From Sporocytophaga sp. (GTDB lineage: Bacteria; Bacteroidota; Bacteroidia; Cytophagales; Cytophagaceae): DNA of 64,000 bases. Location: assembly GCF_017745095.1 (NCBI RefSeq), contig NZ_JAGHZZ010000017.1:25121-89120 (forward strand), written 5' to 3'. The notes beneath the pieces are model-generated. The model ran no database searches. It saw nothing but the letters and a program-made list of their open reading frames with translations, and was not told the origin of the DNA. Position numbers and translations under genes: made by a program. Below, piece by piece: positions 26,096-35,902 of the stretch; within the stretch, counting starts at the first letter, position 1, and each line of letters opens with the position of its first letter.

Positions 26096-26724
26096 CTAAA
26101 AAGGGTATCCTAACTTGACATTCATAGGTACCGTAAAAGTTAGATGATTACCTTCTATAGGTGTCGAATTATAAGACCAAGTTATGCATCCAGGTTTAGC
26201 TGCAGGTCCAATGTAATTTATGCTTTTAAATTTCCCACCAATTCCACTATAGACATCAATAACAAAGTGCCGGATTACAAACTCAAATCCGATTTTCATA
26301 TTAAATATGGTCATGTTTTATCAACGTTATAAAGTTCTAGTTTATTTGAACCGGTAGTGCCGAAATCTCAATAGTACCCTTCGAATTTGAGATTTGAATT
26401 TTGATAGATCATTTCAGCAGCCAGGTATGGCCTTGTTACTTTCATAATTGCAATTAAAAATTTCCCTTCCAGTCCTAATCTGTATCCTTGAATATTTTCA
26501 AAATCTGTTGTTTTAAAAATGTCTTTTAAATAAGCCGCAGATGCTTGTAATGCAAATAGTCGTTGTAAGAGCCTTTCATAGCTTAATTCATATCCTGGAT
26601 TCACCAGATCTAAAGTTCTCATAGGTGAAAGCTTAATTTGATTTTTCAGAGTAGGAAATTTCTGGGCTATGCAGCAATTGATTACTGTAAAAGCCAATAG
26701 CATTGTAAGGGTCATTCGGTTCAT
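26096..26724 (-). pseudogene. broken outer-membrane protein gene
   Basis: Two pieces of one gene in the minus direction. The first piece (26724-26368) has a signal peptide (CIAQ) and the pattern KNQIKLSPMRTLDLVNPGYE followed by LGLEGKF, typical of small Bacteroidota outer-membrane proteins. It ends at a TGA after FEGYY. Past that stop the same frame continues plausibly (DFGTTGSNKLELYNVDKT). A shift of one base then joins it to the second piece (26314-26096: MKIGFEFVIRHFVIDVYSGIGGKF to the natural stop after LGYPF). So one nonsense codon and one frameshift separate the parts. Confidence 0.75.
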
Positions 26725-26955
26725 TTTAAAAAATTGATAGCTGGTTTAGAAATTATTAAAATTAGATTCGTAAAGTAAGCTAATGTGTTAAAAAATAAAT
26801 ATTTAGAGTTAATGTTTTGCCCGTTTTTTTGTTTAATAGCTGAATATTATGGTTTCAGCCAGAAATGCATACTTTCAACAAGTAATCGCTTAAGATGGAA
26901 TTGATTTCTTTTTTTATAAAGAAAGCCTAATTTCGCACCCCAAAGCAAATTTGAC

Positions 26956-27966
26956 ATGAATCCATACAAAGAGATTGAAAACGAAATACTAAAAGCCTCT
27001 CACATACTTATCACTGCTCATAAATCACCGGATGGAGACTCGGTAGGTAGTTCATTGGGTTTATTTCATTTTATAGAACGCTTAGGAAAAAAGGCTGTAA
27101 TTGGCCATCCTGATCCTGCACCTGAGTTTTTGCAATGGCTGGAAGGCATTGATTCAATTTTGTATATGGATAGGGATGGAGATGCACTGAAAAATCATTT
27201 CCAGAATGCTGGTCTTATTTTCTGTTTGGATTATAATGCAACCGACCGCGTTGGGCCGGAAATGCAGCAGCTTATTAAATCGGCTCCTGGCAAGAAGATC
27301 ATGATCGATCACCATCTTAATCCGGAAAATTTCGTGAATATAATTGTTTCCGAAACAGAAGTCTGCTCTACCTCTCAGCTTATCTATGAGCTTATTGAGC
27401 AATCAGGACATGCAGATTTATTAAATGAAAAAATCGGAACACCTTTATATCTTGGTATACTTACTGATACAGGAGCTTTCCGCTTTCCTTCAGTGCAACC
27501 AAGAACGCATGAAATATTAGGAAAATTGTTAGAGGCCGGTGTTCAGCACCATCTCATTCATGAGCAGTTGAATGATAATAATACTGTCGGCCGCTTGCGT
27601 TTGCAGGGATATGCTATGAGCGAGAAACTTGAAATTCTTGATAGCTGCAATGCAGCAATTATTTCATTGACAGAAGCTGAACTTGCTCGATTCAATGCCC
27701 AGAAAGGAGACACTGACGGTCTGGCTAATTTAGCATTGTCTATTAAAGGAATCAGGATTGCGGTTTGTCTTTATGAGAAGGAAGGGAAAATCAAAATGTC
27801 TTTTAGATCCAAAGGGCAAGAAAATCCGGTTAATATGCTAGCTGAAGAACATTTTGACGGAGGCGGACATGCCAATGCTTCGGGGGGGATCAGCGAAATG
27901 TCCATGGAGGCTACGTTAAATAAATTGAAAGTTCTTCTGCCAGTTTATTTTAAGTCGGATAAGTAA
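26956..27966 (+). CDS. nrnA: NrnA-type DHH phosphoesterase
   Basis: A 336-residue cytosolic enzyme. DHH motifs: AHKSPDGDSVGSS near residue 20, LDYNATDRVG near 93, the DHH signature MIDHHLNPEN near 117, and ILTDTGAFRF near 172. The C-terminal DHHA1 domain ends with FDGGGHANASGG, the substrate-binding loop. NrnA degrades nano-RNAs (2-5 nt) and dephosphorylates 3'-phosphoadenosine 5'-phosphate. It replaces Orn in many bacteria. It is a single gene on the plus strand. Confidence 0.92.
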   Translation: MNPYKEIENEILKASHILITAHKSPDGDSVGSSLGLFHFIERLGKKAVIGHPDPAPEFLQWLEGIDSILYMDRDGDALKNHFQNAGLIFCLDYNATDRVGPEMQQLIKSAPGKKIMIDHHLNPENFVNIIVSETEVCSTSQLIYELIEQSGHADLLNEKIGTPLYLGILTDTGAFRFPSVQPRTHEILGKLLEAGVQHHLIHEQLNDNNTVGRLRLQGYAMSEKLEILDSCNAAIISLTEAELARFNAQKGDTDGLANLALSIKGIRIAVCLYEKEGKIKMSFRSKGQENPVNMLAEEHFDGGGHANASGGISEMSMEATLNKLKVLLPVYFKSDK

Positions 27967-28112
27967 AAGAATAACTGCTAAGTTATTGAATCCAAATATT
28001 CCAGTAAAATATTCATTAAGGTCCCTTGAAGTCTATTCTGGCTGAAATGGACCTTAATTTTTTTCTGAAATATCCTATTTTTTATTAGTAATTAATTGCA
28101 TATCAATAGGGT

Positions 28113-28143
28113 TTTGATATTCTTTGCCGGAAATTTAAGTTTG
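28113..28143 (+). promoter_or_regulatory. promoter of beta-mannosidase
   Basis: TTTG (28113-28116), 19-nt spacer, TAAGTTTG (28136-28143): an exact match to the Bacteroidota consensus TTTG-N19-TAnnTTTG. Transcription would begin near 28150, with only a short leader before the ATG at 28159. Confidence 0.8.
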
Positions 28144-28158
28144 AATCTTTAATCATCT

Positions 28159-30759
28159 ATGAAAAAACTCAGCTATTTATTATTCCTCTTATTGGTTTTA
28201 GATTTTTCATTTAATAATTCAGCCAATGCCAAAGCACCTTCTGAGAAAAGCCATGAAACTATTCAGTTAGATAAAAACTGGGAATTCAGACAAGTTGGTA
28301 AGGAGAACTGGTCAAAGGCTTCTGTGCCTGGTTGTGTCCATCAGGACTTGATTGAAAACGGTACTATTAAGGATCCCTTTTTCAGGTTAAATGAATTCGA
28401 TGTACAGTGGATAGAAAATGAAGATTGGGAATATAGAACCACTTTCTATGTTTCTAAGGAAATAATAAATCAGGAGAACAAAGAACTTTATTTTAAAGGG
28501 CTCGATACATATGCTGATGTTTATCTGAATGACTCATTGATTTTGTCTGCTGACAATATGTTCAGGTCCTGGAGTGTAGAATGCCCCAATCTCAAAGAAG
28601 GTAACAACCAATTGAGAATAGTATTCAAATCTCCGGTTAAAATCGGACAGGAAAAATTGAATAAGCTTGGATTCCTAATTCCTGTTCAAAATGAACAAGC
28701 TCCAAAGGGAAAGCAGAACTCGGTAATGACAAGGAAAGCTGCATACCATTATGGATGGGACTGGGGGCCAAGACTTGTAACATCTGGAATATGGCAACCT
28801 GTTTATCTTCATGCTTGGTCAAAAGGAAGAATCAAAGATGTATTCCTTCAACAGAAGAATGTTTCATCCAAAATTGCCAATTATACTGCTACTATAGAAG
28901 TTATAGCTACGAAAGTAGGAGCAGGGCATATAGATGTTTCAGCAGATGGAAAGCGCCTTGGTGCTATGAGTGTACAGCTGAAGAAAGGTATGAATACCTT
29001 TCATATGGACCTTTCTGTTAAAAATCCCGAGCTTTGGTGGAGTGCAGGTTTGGGCAAGCAAAAACTATATAATGTTAAGACCATCCTGAACATTCAAGGT
29101 GCTGAAGCAGATATAAAAGAAACAAAACTTGGGATACGCACATTAAAAGTAATTCAGAAGAAGGATGCTCTTGGCAAATCATTTTATGTAGAGTTGAATG
29201 GAGTGCCGGTATTTATGAAAGGAGCTGACTATATTCCCGGAGATAATCTGATCACAAGAGTTAGACAGGATAAATACAATAGAGTTATTAATGAAGCACT
29301 GGATGCCAATATGAACGTGCTTAGAGTATGGGGTGGTGCTGTCTATGAAACAGATCAATTCTACGACTTATGTGCAGAAAAAGGACTGATTATTTACCAG
29401 GATTTTATGTTTGCCTGTAGCATGTATCCGGGCGACGATGCATTTGCGGAGAATATCAGACAAGAAGCAGAAGAACAGGTTAAACGTCTTAGAAACTATC
29501 CTAACATTATGTTATGGGCTGGCAATAACGAAATACTGAATGGCTGGCATGAGTGGAACTATCAGGAACGTTTTGGCTACAGCAATCAGCAGAAAGACAC
29601 GCTTTGGAAATACTATACAAATATATTTTATAAAGTACTTCCCGAAACGGTACAAAAATTTGATCCGGAAAAATTATACTGGGCTTGTTCTCCTCAATCA
29701 GAGCAGGATAAATTGCAGACGCCGTTATCTGGCGACCAGCATTCCTGGTCAGTATGGTTTGGTGAACAGCCATTCTCCAGCTATGAAGAACAACCAGGAC
29801 GCTTTATCAGTGAGTATGGATTTCAATCTTATCCATGTATCAATACACTAAAGAAAATAGCTTTAACAGAAGATATGCAATGGGATTCGGAGGTATTGCT
29901 GAAAAGACAGAGAAGCCCTATGGAGTGGATTGGCAAAGGAATGAATGGTAATCATATGATAGATAGATATATGAAAAAGGAGTTTAGGACACCAAAAGAT
30001 TTTGAATCATATATTTATATAAGTCAGCTGCTACACGGACAAGCAATAAAGACTGCCGGCGAAGCGCATAGACGAAATATGCCTTATACTATGGGTTCTA
30101 TGTATTGGCAAATCAACGATTGCTGGCCAACTGTATCCTGGTCTTCTGTCGATTACTTCGGTAATTGGAAAGCCAGCCATTACAGAGCAAGAAATGCTTA
30201 TAAGGATATGATTGTTAGCTTTACTCAGCGCAATGATACTATAAAAGCTTATGTTGTTTCGGATAGATTAAAAAATACTAATGCTGAATTGAGGATCAGT
30301 GTATATGATTTTTCTGGAAAGCTGATTTTAGCAATACCACAGAAGATAATGATTCCTGGTAATGCTAGCAAAGTGTTTTTTAAAGATAAATTAGCTGAGT
30401 TGTTAAAGGGCAAGAACAAAGAAGATGTTTATATTAAAGCTGAACTGTCTGAAAATGGAAAAGCAATAACGGAGAATAATTTCTTTTTGGTTCCTTATAA
30501 ATCCCTGTCATTGCCTAAGCCAAACGTATTGGTTAAAATATCTCAATCTATCGATACTTATACTATGCAAGTAAGATCTGATAAATTCGCTAAAGACGTT
30601 TATTTATATTTTGAAGGTTTGGATTGTAATCTGAGTGATAACTTCTTTGATCTGGATGCAAATCAAACCAGAATATTGACTTTTAAAATTAATGGAAATC
30701 CCTCTGTAGATGAGTTGGAAAAGAAGTTGAAAGTACTTACTGTTGCTGATAGTTATTAA
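28159..30759 (+). CDS. GH2 beta-mannosidase
   Basis: An 866-residue exported enzyme (signal peptide about 1-24, SANA), expected to act in the periplasm or at the surface on terminal beta-mannose residues. GH2 architecture: sugar-binding beta domain (about 30-210, with VPGCVHQDLIENG typical of mannosidases), Ig-like domain (215-330), TIM barrel (335-680) with acid/base Glu 458 in WAGNNEI and nucleophile Glu 552 in FISEYGF, and C-terminal beta domains. WGGAVYETDQFYDLCAEKGL and SMYWQINDCWP are diagnostic of beta-mannosidase rather than galactosidase. It has its own promoter and terminator. Confidence 0.92.
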   Translation: MKKLSYLLFLLLVLDFSFNNSANAKAPSEKSHETIQLDKNWEFRQVGKENWSKASVPGCVHQDLIENGTIKDPFFRLNEFDVQWIENEDWEYRTTFYVSKEIINQENKELYFKGLDTYADVYLNDSLILSADNMFRSWSVECPNLKEGNNQLRIVFKSPVKIGQEKLNKLGFLIPVQNEQAPKGKQNSVMTRKAAYHYGWDWGPRLVTSGIWQPVYLHAWSKGRIKDVFLQQKNVSSKIANYTATIEVIATKVGAGHIDVSADGKRLGAMSVQLKKGMNTFHMDLSVKNPELWWSAGLGKQKLYNVKTILNIQGAEADIKETKLGIRTLKVIQKKDALGKSFYVELNGVPVFMKGADYIPGDNLITRVRQDKYNRVINEALDANMNVLRVWGGAVYETDQFYDLCAEKGLIIYQDFMFACSMYPGDDAFAENIRQEAEEQVKRLRNYPNIMLWAGNNEILNGWHEWNYQERFGYSNQQKDTLWKYYTNIFYKVLPETVQKFDPEKLYWACSPQSEQDKLQTPLSGDQHSWSVWFGEQPFSSYEEQPGRFISEYGFQSYPCINTLKKIALTEDMQWDSEVLLKRQRSPMEWIGKGMNGNHMIDRYMKKEFRTPKDFESYIYISQLLHGQAIKTAGEAHRRNMPYTMGSMYWQINDCWPTVSWSSVDYFGNWKASHYRARNAYKDMIVSFTQRNDTIKAYVVSDRLKNTNAELRISVYDFSGKLILAIPQKIMIPGNASKVFFKDKLAELLKGKNKEDVYIKAELSENGKAITENNFFLVPYKSLSLPKPNVLVKISQSIDTYTMQVRSDKFAKDVYLYFEGLDCNLSDNFFDLDANQTRILTFKINGNPSVDELEKKLKVLTVADSY

Positions 30760-30781
30760 TATGCAAGAGGTATCATTTTCA

Positions 30782-30824
30782 TAAATAATAAGGCCTTTAA
30801 TTCAAATTAAAGGCTTTATTATTT
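30782..30824. terminator. bidirectional terminator
   Basis: An 18-bp stem with one mismatch (AAATAATAAGGCCTTTAA against its complement), A/T-rich ends on both sides, between the convergent mannosidase and DUF1905 genes. Confidence 0.88.
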
Positions 30825-30842
30825 ATAATCAGTAATAAGTAT

Positions 30843-31346
30843 TTATTGGTTCTTGTACATTCTGATCATCTCCCCATAGCCTAGTCCCATAGCCAGGCCA
30901 TTAACAGACATAGCAATTCTTTTGGTTTTGGTGGCTTCTGTTTTAGCAGATTCAATCCAGTTGGAAAAGTATCTTTGATGAGATTTTGGTAAGGACTGAA
31001 AGAATTTTAAAGCTTTAGGTTCATCTTCCAGGCAAGTCATAAAGTCTTCAGACAATTTTTTTTCTTCTGTATCTAAAGTAATTTCTACCACAAGCATCGC
31101 ACCTTTATTTTTTTTGATTGCTTTTCTTACAGATGCATTTAAAGGCATGATATAATTGCCATTGCCCATTGGCAGAAGGCTTACACCTTTATATTCATAA
31201 GCATCCAATTTGCCTTTTACATTAAAGGATTTTTTATTAGATGGTTGTAATTGTTGAGCTACATCTCTTGGGATCTCTATGTAGCTCCAGCCTGTTTTTT
31301 CTCCTTTTTCTTCGAACTGGAGGATAACTGTATTAAATTTTATCAA
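30843..31346 (-). CDS. DUF1905 / YdeI-type protein
   Basis: A 167-residue soluble protein. Residues 1-95 match the DUF1905 beta-barrel pattern (GWSYIEIP, VKGKLDAYEYKGVSLLPMGNG, IMPLNASVRKAI). Residues 110-165 match the YdeI/OmdA-type C-terminal segment (LPKSHQRYFSNWIESAKTEATKTKRI in part). Proteins with this pair of domains are widespread and of unknown biochemical role; some were called bacteriocin-protection proteins. The gene is monocistronic. Confidence 0.82.
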   Translation of the reverse strand: MIKFNTVILQFEEKGEKTGWSYIEIPRDVAQQLQPSNKKSFNVKGKLDAYEYKGVSLLPMGNGNYIMPLNASVRKAIKKNKGAMLVVEITLDTEEKKLSEDFMTCLEDEPKALKFFQSLPKSHQRYFSNWIESAKTEATKTKRIAMSVNGLAMGLGYGEMIRMYKNQ

Positions 31347-31429
31347 TTGAGTTCGTAGGTTTATCAGAACCCAAGATAAAAAATATGAAGGTAAAATGTG
31401 TCGGGTTAAAAAATAAAATTATAAATAAG

Positions 31430-32062
31430 CTATAAATAAGGATTACTGCAGCCCATCACAATCTTTTTTAATTTATCAAGGTTGACAGTGTCAGTTACAT
31501 CCGCCGAGAATCCAAGGATATTGGTCTTTCCAGTAATAGGGTTCAGAAATGGAATCTTATGTGTTTTGAAAACATAGGTTCGTCCATTGGATAATGAAAA
31601 GTTTTGATTAGGGAGTTCAATACTTTTATTCTGATTCAAAACCTCTTCATCAGACTTTCTGATTATTTCTATTTGCTCTTCATTCTGGATAAAGTGTGCA
31701 TCTTCTTTCCCAATAATTTGTGCCTCATCAAGCCCAAACAGTTCTGCCTCGAGTTTATTTATAAGCAGGTATTTCCCCTGTTCGTCTTTCAGAAAAACAG
31801 GAAAGGGCATGCCTTCAATAATTATTCTTAGGAAATCGTAAGTTTTTTCTTCTTGTGCTGGCATTGGGTTGGCTGAGTTTTCAATCAGGGATTTAAGTAT
31901 CGTCTGCTCATATTCATCTGTATGACTAAGCATTAAACTTTTGGCTTTTTCGGTATCCCCCTTTATAATATTTTCGATAGTGAAGAGGATACTATTAAGC
32001 TTATTCTCAAGGAAAGACACCCGTTCTTCTGGAGACATAGACTTGGCAACTTCATTAGTCAT
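31430..32062 (-). CDS. lone PAS domain protein
   Basis: A 210-residue cytosolic protein. Residues 1-75 are helical; residues 78-195 form a PAS domain (FLRIIIEGMPFPVFLKDEQG, LINKLEAELFGLDEAQIIGK, and the closing strand ILGFSADVTD). There is no kinase or DNA-binding output, and it stops 15 residues after the PAS. It may be a free sensor for the LuxR regulator nearby or the stump of a longer kinase; the stop is clean and no remnant of a kinase was found downstream. Confidence 0.78.
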   Translation of the reverse strand: MTNEVAKSMSPEERVSFLENKLNSILFTIENIIKGDTEKAKSLMLSHTDEYEQTILKSLIENSANPMPAQEEKTYDFLRIIIEGMPFPVFLKDEQGKYLLINKLEAELFGLDEAQIIGKEDAHFIQNEEQIEIIRKSDEEVLNQNKSIELPNQNFSLSNGRTYVFKTHKIPFLNPITGKTNILGFSADVTDTVNLDKLKKIVMGCSNPYL

Positions 32063-32449
32063 AATTCAAATATTTTAGTTATTAAATTGCCTCAGATAAG
32101 TGAATATCTTTTTATTAAATACTCACGTACAAATGGATCCCCGACAGTAAACAATTACCAATAGAATGATTATTCTATTTTTGTAATTGTATTTTTCCTC
32201 GTTTAAAAGCGTTTTACGATTTAAGAATTTTAGGGGTTTTGTTATATAAAAAAATAACCAGTCAAAGTTTAAATAATTATATTTTTGTTAATTTTCCCTT
32301 ATAAATAAGGGGGTAAGTCAATTGTAGTTTTATTAAATTGAATTTATTTGTCAAAAAGTTATATTTTTTGAATAAGTAAATATTTGTATAAAACAAATAT
32401 TTGGCTAAAGGCGTAAGAATCCTTCCAAGCTATTAAAATCACAATTACT
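32063..32449. other. 387-bp AT-rich intergenic
   Basis: No gene. Two small inverted repeats occur: AATAGAAT / ATTCTATT (32160-32179) and CCCTTA / TAAGGG near 32296-32312. They lie between the divergent PAS gene and the small ORF at 32450 and may be regulator sites. Confidence 0.35.
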
Positions 32450-32635
32450 ATGGAACAGGATGTATTTTTATTACTTAAAGATTACTATTCACTCAAGTCA
32501 GAAAGACAAAAAATACTTGCTCAATGCTGCCCTGAAAGCAAACAAAACAGACCTAGCGAATTAGATGAGATTGAGCAAAAAATGCAATCTTTATTTGAAA
32601 TAATAAAAAAGGATTGCAGGAATTCCTACTACTAG
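32450..32635 (+). CDS. 61-residue hypothetical protein
   Basis: A small, charged, mostly helical protein (QDVFLLLKDYYSLKSERQK, then EIEQKMQSLFEIIKKD) with a Cys-Cys pair near residue 27 and one later Cys. No signal peptide and no family recognised. The helix pattern suggests a two-helix hairpin. It sits between PAS and LuxR-type regulators. Coding status rests on composition only. Confidence 0.45.
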   Translation: MEQDVFLLLKDYYSLKSERQKILAQCCPESKQNRPSELDEIEQKMQSLFEIIKKDCRNSYY

Positions 32636-32663
32636 CTTCTTATAGCAAATTGATAGGTTTTAA

Positions 32664-33329
32664 TTAAATCAAGTTAAAGGCCTGAGCAAATTTGGTTAAC
32701 TCATATTGATTTTGAATCTGCAGTTTATTTCTGATATTCTTACGGTGAGTACTAATAGTTTTCTCTGAAATGTGAAGCATCTCAGCAATATCTGCAGATT
32801 GTTGACCAATAGCCATAAGCTTTAATATTTCAATTTCGCGATTGGTTAAACTGGAAAATAATTTATGATTATTTCTCAGAAATGTATTCTCATCCAACAA
32901 TCTGTCTACTTTAGCATTTACTGAATTCTGAGAATCAATAGGACATGCAATCACTATAACATGGGTAGGTATATCATTTTCGTCTGAATGAAATATTTTT
33001 AATGTACTCAGATACCACGTCCATTCATGGTTTTTACTTTTTCTCACTTGTTGAAAAAATGAAATCAAATCGTTTTCATTTTTAGATTCAATAAGTTCTA
33101 AAATTTTTGATGAATAATCTTTCCAGTCTTCAACATTAAAATATCGATCATTGTATTCAGCATTTTCAATACTTTTAATCTCTTCAAGATCCACTCCAAG
33201 TATATTTAATCCTCGGGGAGACATATATTCGATTTTAAGATCTGATAGATTTTGTATAATGATTACACCTGGAATCAGCTCTGATGTAGCAATTACGCTT
33301 TCAAGCTTTTGCTGAAAAGTAAGACTCAT
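32664..33329 (-). CDS. LuxR-family regulator with PAS-like domain
   Basis: About 221 residues from the preferred start at 33329 (SLTFQQKLESVIATSELIPG); a longer frame to 33425 adds an atypical N-terminus. The N-terminal 140 residues look PAS-like (IIQNLSDLKIEYMSPRGLNI). The C-terminal 65 are a LuxR/GerE helix-turn-helix (LTNREIEILKLMAIGQQSAD through KTISTHRKNIRNKL). Function is probably DNA binding in response to a cytosolic signal. Related PAS-LuxR proteins are common in Bacteroidota. Confidence 0.85.
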   Translation of the reverse strand: MSLTFQQKLESVIATSELIPGVIIIQNLSDLKIEYMSPRGLNILGVDLEEIKSIENAEYNDRYFNVEDWKDYSSKILELIESKNENDLISFFQQVRKSKNHEWTWYLSTLKIFHSDENDIPTHVIVIACPIDSQNSVNAKVDRLLDENTFLRNNHKLFSSLTNREIEILKLMAIGQQSADIAEMLHISEKTISTHRKNIRNKLQIQNQYELTKFAQAFNLI

Positions 33330-33501
33330 AATATATTTTATTCGCCAATCTGACAAAAAGGGGAACCCCTCTTGATTAATTAAAAATATTATTTTCAATT
33401 TGTCCCACCAAAACCTCTTCCACATCTTTTAATACTTATTTGGAAGGATACATTGGTATTCAAAAATATCATTAAGTTTAAAGTTAAATAGAATTTTACA
33501 A

Positions 33502-34608
33502 ATGCTCATTCATCAAATAGAAATATTTAAATCAAAGATAAAGCTTTTAGAGCCTTTTAAAATTTCTTTGGGCATTTTGGATCATGCTGAAAATGTAATT
33601 GTCAGAATTACAACTGATATTGGTCTGGTAGGATTTGGAGAATGTAGTCCGTTTAAGACTATAAATGGTGAAAGTATGGATACCGGGTTTATTGTAGGGC
33701 AATACTTAGGAAAAGCGCTAATTGGGAAAAATCCACTTGAAATCGAAGAGTGTATCAATTTGATGAATAAAGTCATATATGCCAATACCAGTATTAAAAG
33801 TGCTTTTGATATTGCATTGTATGATATAGCCTCACAGTATGCTAAGGTGCCTTTATACAAATTTCTTGGTGGAAATAATTCCAAGCAGATTGTAACTGAC
33901 TATACTATAAGTATCGATGTGGCTGAAAAGATGGCGAATGATGCAGTTAAAATAAAGAACAATGGTTTTAAAGTCATTAAGGTTAAACTTGGAGGAACCA
34001 GAGAAGAAGATATAGAAAGGATAAAACAAATCCGAAATAAAATCGGATATGATATTCCGTTAAGGATTGATGCAAACCAGGGCTGGGATTGCAAGATGGC
34101 TGTTGAAATACTTAAAGATCTTGAGCCGTACAATATACAACATTGTGAAGAACCAATTCCCAGATGGGATTTTATGAACCTACCTTTCCTTAAGAAAAAT
34201 AGCCTCATACCAATTATGGCCGATGAATCATGTTGCGATCATAATGACGCTGCAAGACTTATTGATTTGAATGCATGTCATCGATTTAATATTAAGTTGG
34301 GAAAATCTTCAGGTATTTTTAATGCTTTAAAAATTATAAAACTTGCAGAGAGAGCAGATATTCAAATGCAGATAGGAGGGTTTTTGGAGTCCAGATTAGG
34401 CTTTACTGCTTCTGCACATCTTAGTCTTTCCAATGACAACATAAAATATTTTGACTTTGATACACCTTTGATGTTTGAGGAAGATCCTGTTAGAGGAGGA
34501 ATGTTATATGGCCAGAATGGACTTATTACTTTGCCTGACGCCATTGGTTTAGGGGCCTCTGTTGATGAAAGCTACCTTGAAAATTTACCCCAAGTGGCAA
34601 TTCATTAA
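33502..34608 (+). CDS. dipeptide epimerase (enolase superfamily)
   Basis: A 368-residue cytosolic member of the muconate-lactonising/epimerase group. Catalytic Lys pair K160-x-K162 (IKVKLGG), metal ligands Asp 190 (RIDANQGW), Glu 216 (CEEPIP) and Asp 241 (MADESCCD), second base Lys 265 (NIKLGKSSG), and DTPLMFEEDP at the C-terminal cap. L-Ala-D/L-Glu epimerase and related dipeptide epimerases share this set; they recycle peptidoglycan peptides or racemise other dipeptides. The exact dipeptide cannot be told. It converges with the PAP2 gene. Confidence 0.88.
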   Translation: MLIHQIEIFKSKIKLLEPFKISLGILDHAENVIVRITTDIGLVGFGECSPFKTINGESMDTGFIVGQYLGKALIGKNPLEIEECINLMNKVIYANTSIKSAFDIALYDIASQYAKVPLYKFLGGNNSKQIVTDYTISIDVAEKMANDAVKIKNNGFKVIKVKLGGTREEDIERIKQIRNKIGYDIPLRIDANQGWDCKMAVEILKDLEPYNIQHCEEPIPRWDFMNLPFLKKNSLIPIMADESCCDHNDAARLIDLNACHRFNIKLGKSSGIFNALKIIKLAERADIQMQIGGFLESRLGFTASAHLSLSNDNIKYFDFDTPLMFEEDPVRGGMLYGQNGLITLPDAIGLGASVDESYLENLPQVAIH

Positions 34609-34637
34609 TAAATTAAAAAAAATAAAACTGGTATTGT

Positions 34638-35345
34638 CTATTCAAATTGCTTAAGAGGATCTACTTTCTTTTGGTAATATTTTTCAAGTCGTTGCAGAAC
34701 AAGAATCGATAATATCAGCCATACATATCCGATAGCAAAACCAGCCAGTACATCACTGGCATAATGTACTCCAAGATACACTCTGCTTACGCCGATAAGG
34801 TGGATGATAAGAAGCAAGATAATTGTAATAATCCACTTCAATCCTTTTTGTGGCACTTCTTTCCATGTAAAATAAATAAGCAAACCATAAAAGGAAAAAG
34901 CAGTCATAGAATGACCGCTTGGAAAGCTTAGGCCTGAAGCCTCTGAAAGCCTCTCCACGATTGGTCTTGGTCGATTGAATAGAAATTTAAGGAAAAGATT
35001 TAACAACAAGCTACCTATTACTACAACCGGAACTTTTAAGCTATACCAGTGATGTTTCTTTATGAACAGAAAATAAAGAAGCAAAAGAACAAACATTACA
35101 GGTATGAACTCTCTGGAGGCAAGGAAACTCATTGCCTTCATAAAATTGGTCATTGCCGGTGAGGTAAATTGGTGAACCCATTGATATACAAAATGGTCGA
35201 ATTGTTCCTGTTTGTCATAAAACAATTCTTTCACTATCAGTCCAAATAGAAAAATAGAAGCAAAGAAAAGTATCCCTGTTATTAAAAACTCAATTGAAAA
35301 AAGTGTAATAATGGCAATGGTCTTTCTGTAAACCTTTTGGATCAT
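34638..35345 (-). CDS. PAP2 family membrane phosphatase
   Basis: A 235-residue inner-membrane protein with about six helices. The three PAP2 phosphatase motifs are intact: KFLFNRPRP, SFPSGHSM and SRVYLGVHYASDVLAG. Likely substrates are phosphatidic acid, phosphatidylglycerol phosphate or undecaprenyl diphosphate. Active residues face the periplasm. It is a single gene, convergent with the epimerase. Confidence 0.9.
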   Translation of the reverse strand: MIQKVYRKTIAIITLFSIEFLITGILFFASIFLFGLIVKELFYDKQEQFDHFVYQWVHQFTSPAMTNFMKAMSFLASREFIPVMFVLLLLYFLFIKKHHWYSLKVPVVVIGSLLLNLFLKFLFNRPRPIVERLSEASGLSFPSGHSMTAFSFYGLLIYFTWKEVPQKGLKWIITIILLLIIHLIGVSRVYLGVHYASDVLAGFAIGYVWLILSILVLQRLEKYYQKKVDPLKQFE

Positions 35346-35629
35346 AATAAATAAACCTCGGTAATTCTCCTTTGTTTTCAGTGTTAAATATATGGCAATC
35401 TCTTGTCAGATCATCGTTTTCTTATGTGATATTCTTTGTTTCATTGTTTTAAGATTTTATACTGTAAGTTACTTATAAACAATGTAATACAAGTTAATAT
35501 TCTGTGCTCCAACTAAATCGCTTTTTATTAATTCTCTTTTCCCTGAAAAAAATTTCCTCTTTTTAAAATATTTTATTTGGCAAGCCGTCTATATCCTCAA
35601 TAAAGGACTGAATAAAATAGAATAGAGCT

Positions 35630-35815
35630 ATGCAAAACAATACCACCCTTTCATTCCCTGAAAATCCAGATGGGATACTTTCTTTAAATCAAATCATCAA
35701 CACCGAAATCATTCCGAGATTCAATTACCTGTCTGAAATCATCACTCCAGATGAGGAAGAGCTTGAAGAGCTTGAAATGTTAAAAGAGATTATACTTGGC
35801 TATTTGTTTTTTTGA
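35630..35815 (+). CDS. 61-residue acidic hypothetical protein
   Basis: A small protein with an acidic helix (TPDEEELEELEMLKEIILGYLFF at its end, hydrophobic tail). No family recognised. It is followed by an alternative-hairpin region. Coding status is uncertain. Confidence 0.4.
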   Translation: MQNNTTLSFPENPDGILSLNQIINTEIIPRFNYLSEIITPDEEELEELEMLKEIILGYLFF

Positions 35816-35836
35816 TACGGGGAGGATTTAAGTGCC

Positions 35837-35902
35837 AAGTAATAAGTATTAAGTCTTATTACTTAAAACTTTTTTGTTGGTATGATAAAAGTTTTAAGTA
35901 AT
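35837..35902 (+). promoter_or_regulatory. mutually exclusive hairpins, riboswitch-like
   Basis: Arm A AAGTAATAAG (35837-35846) pairs with CTTATTACTT (35855-35864). Arm C (35887-35902) pairs perfectly over 16 bp with ATTACTTAAAACTTTT (35858-35873). The two stems share 35858-35864 and exclude each other; a T-run follows arm C about 5 nt later. It sits between the small acidic ORF and the sulfatase gene. It could be a terminator/anti-terminator pair. Confidence 0.45.
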
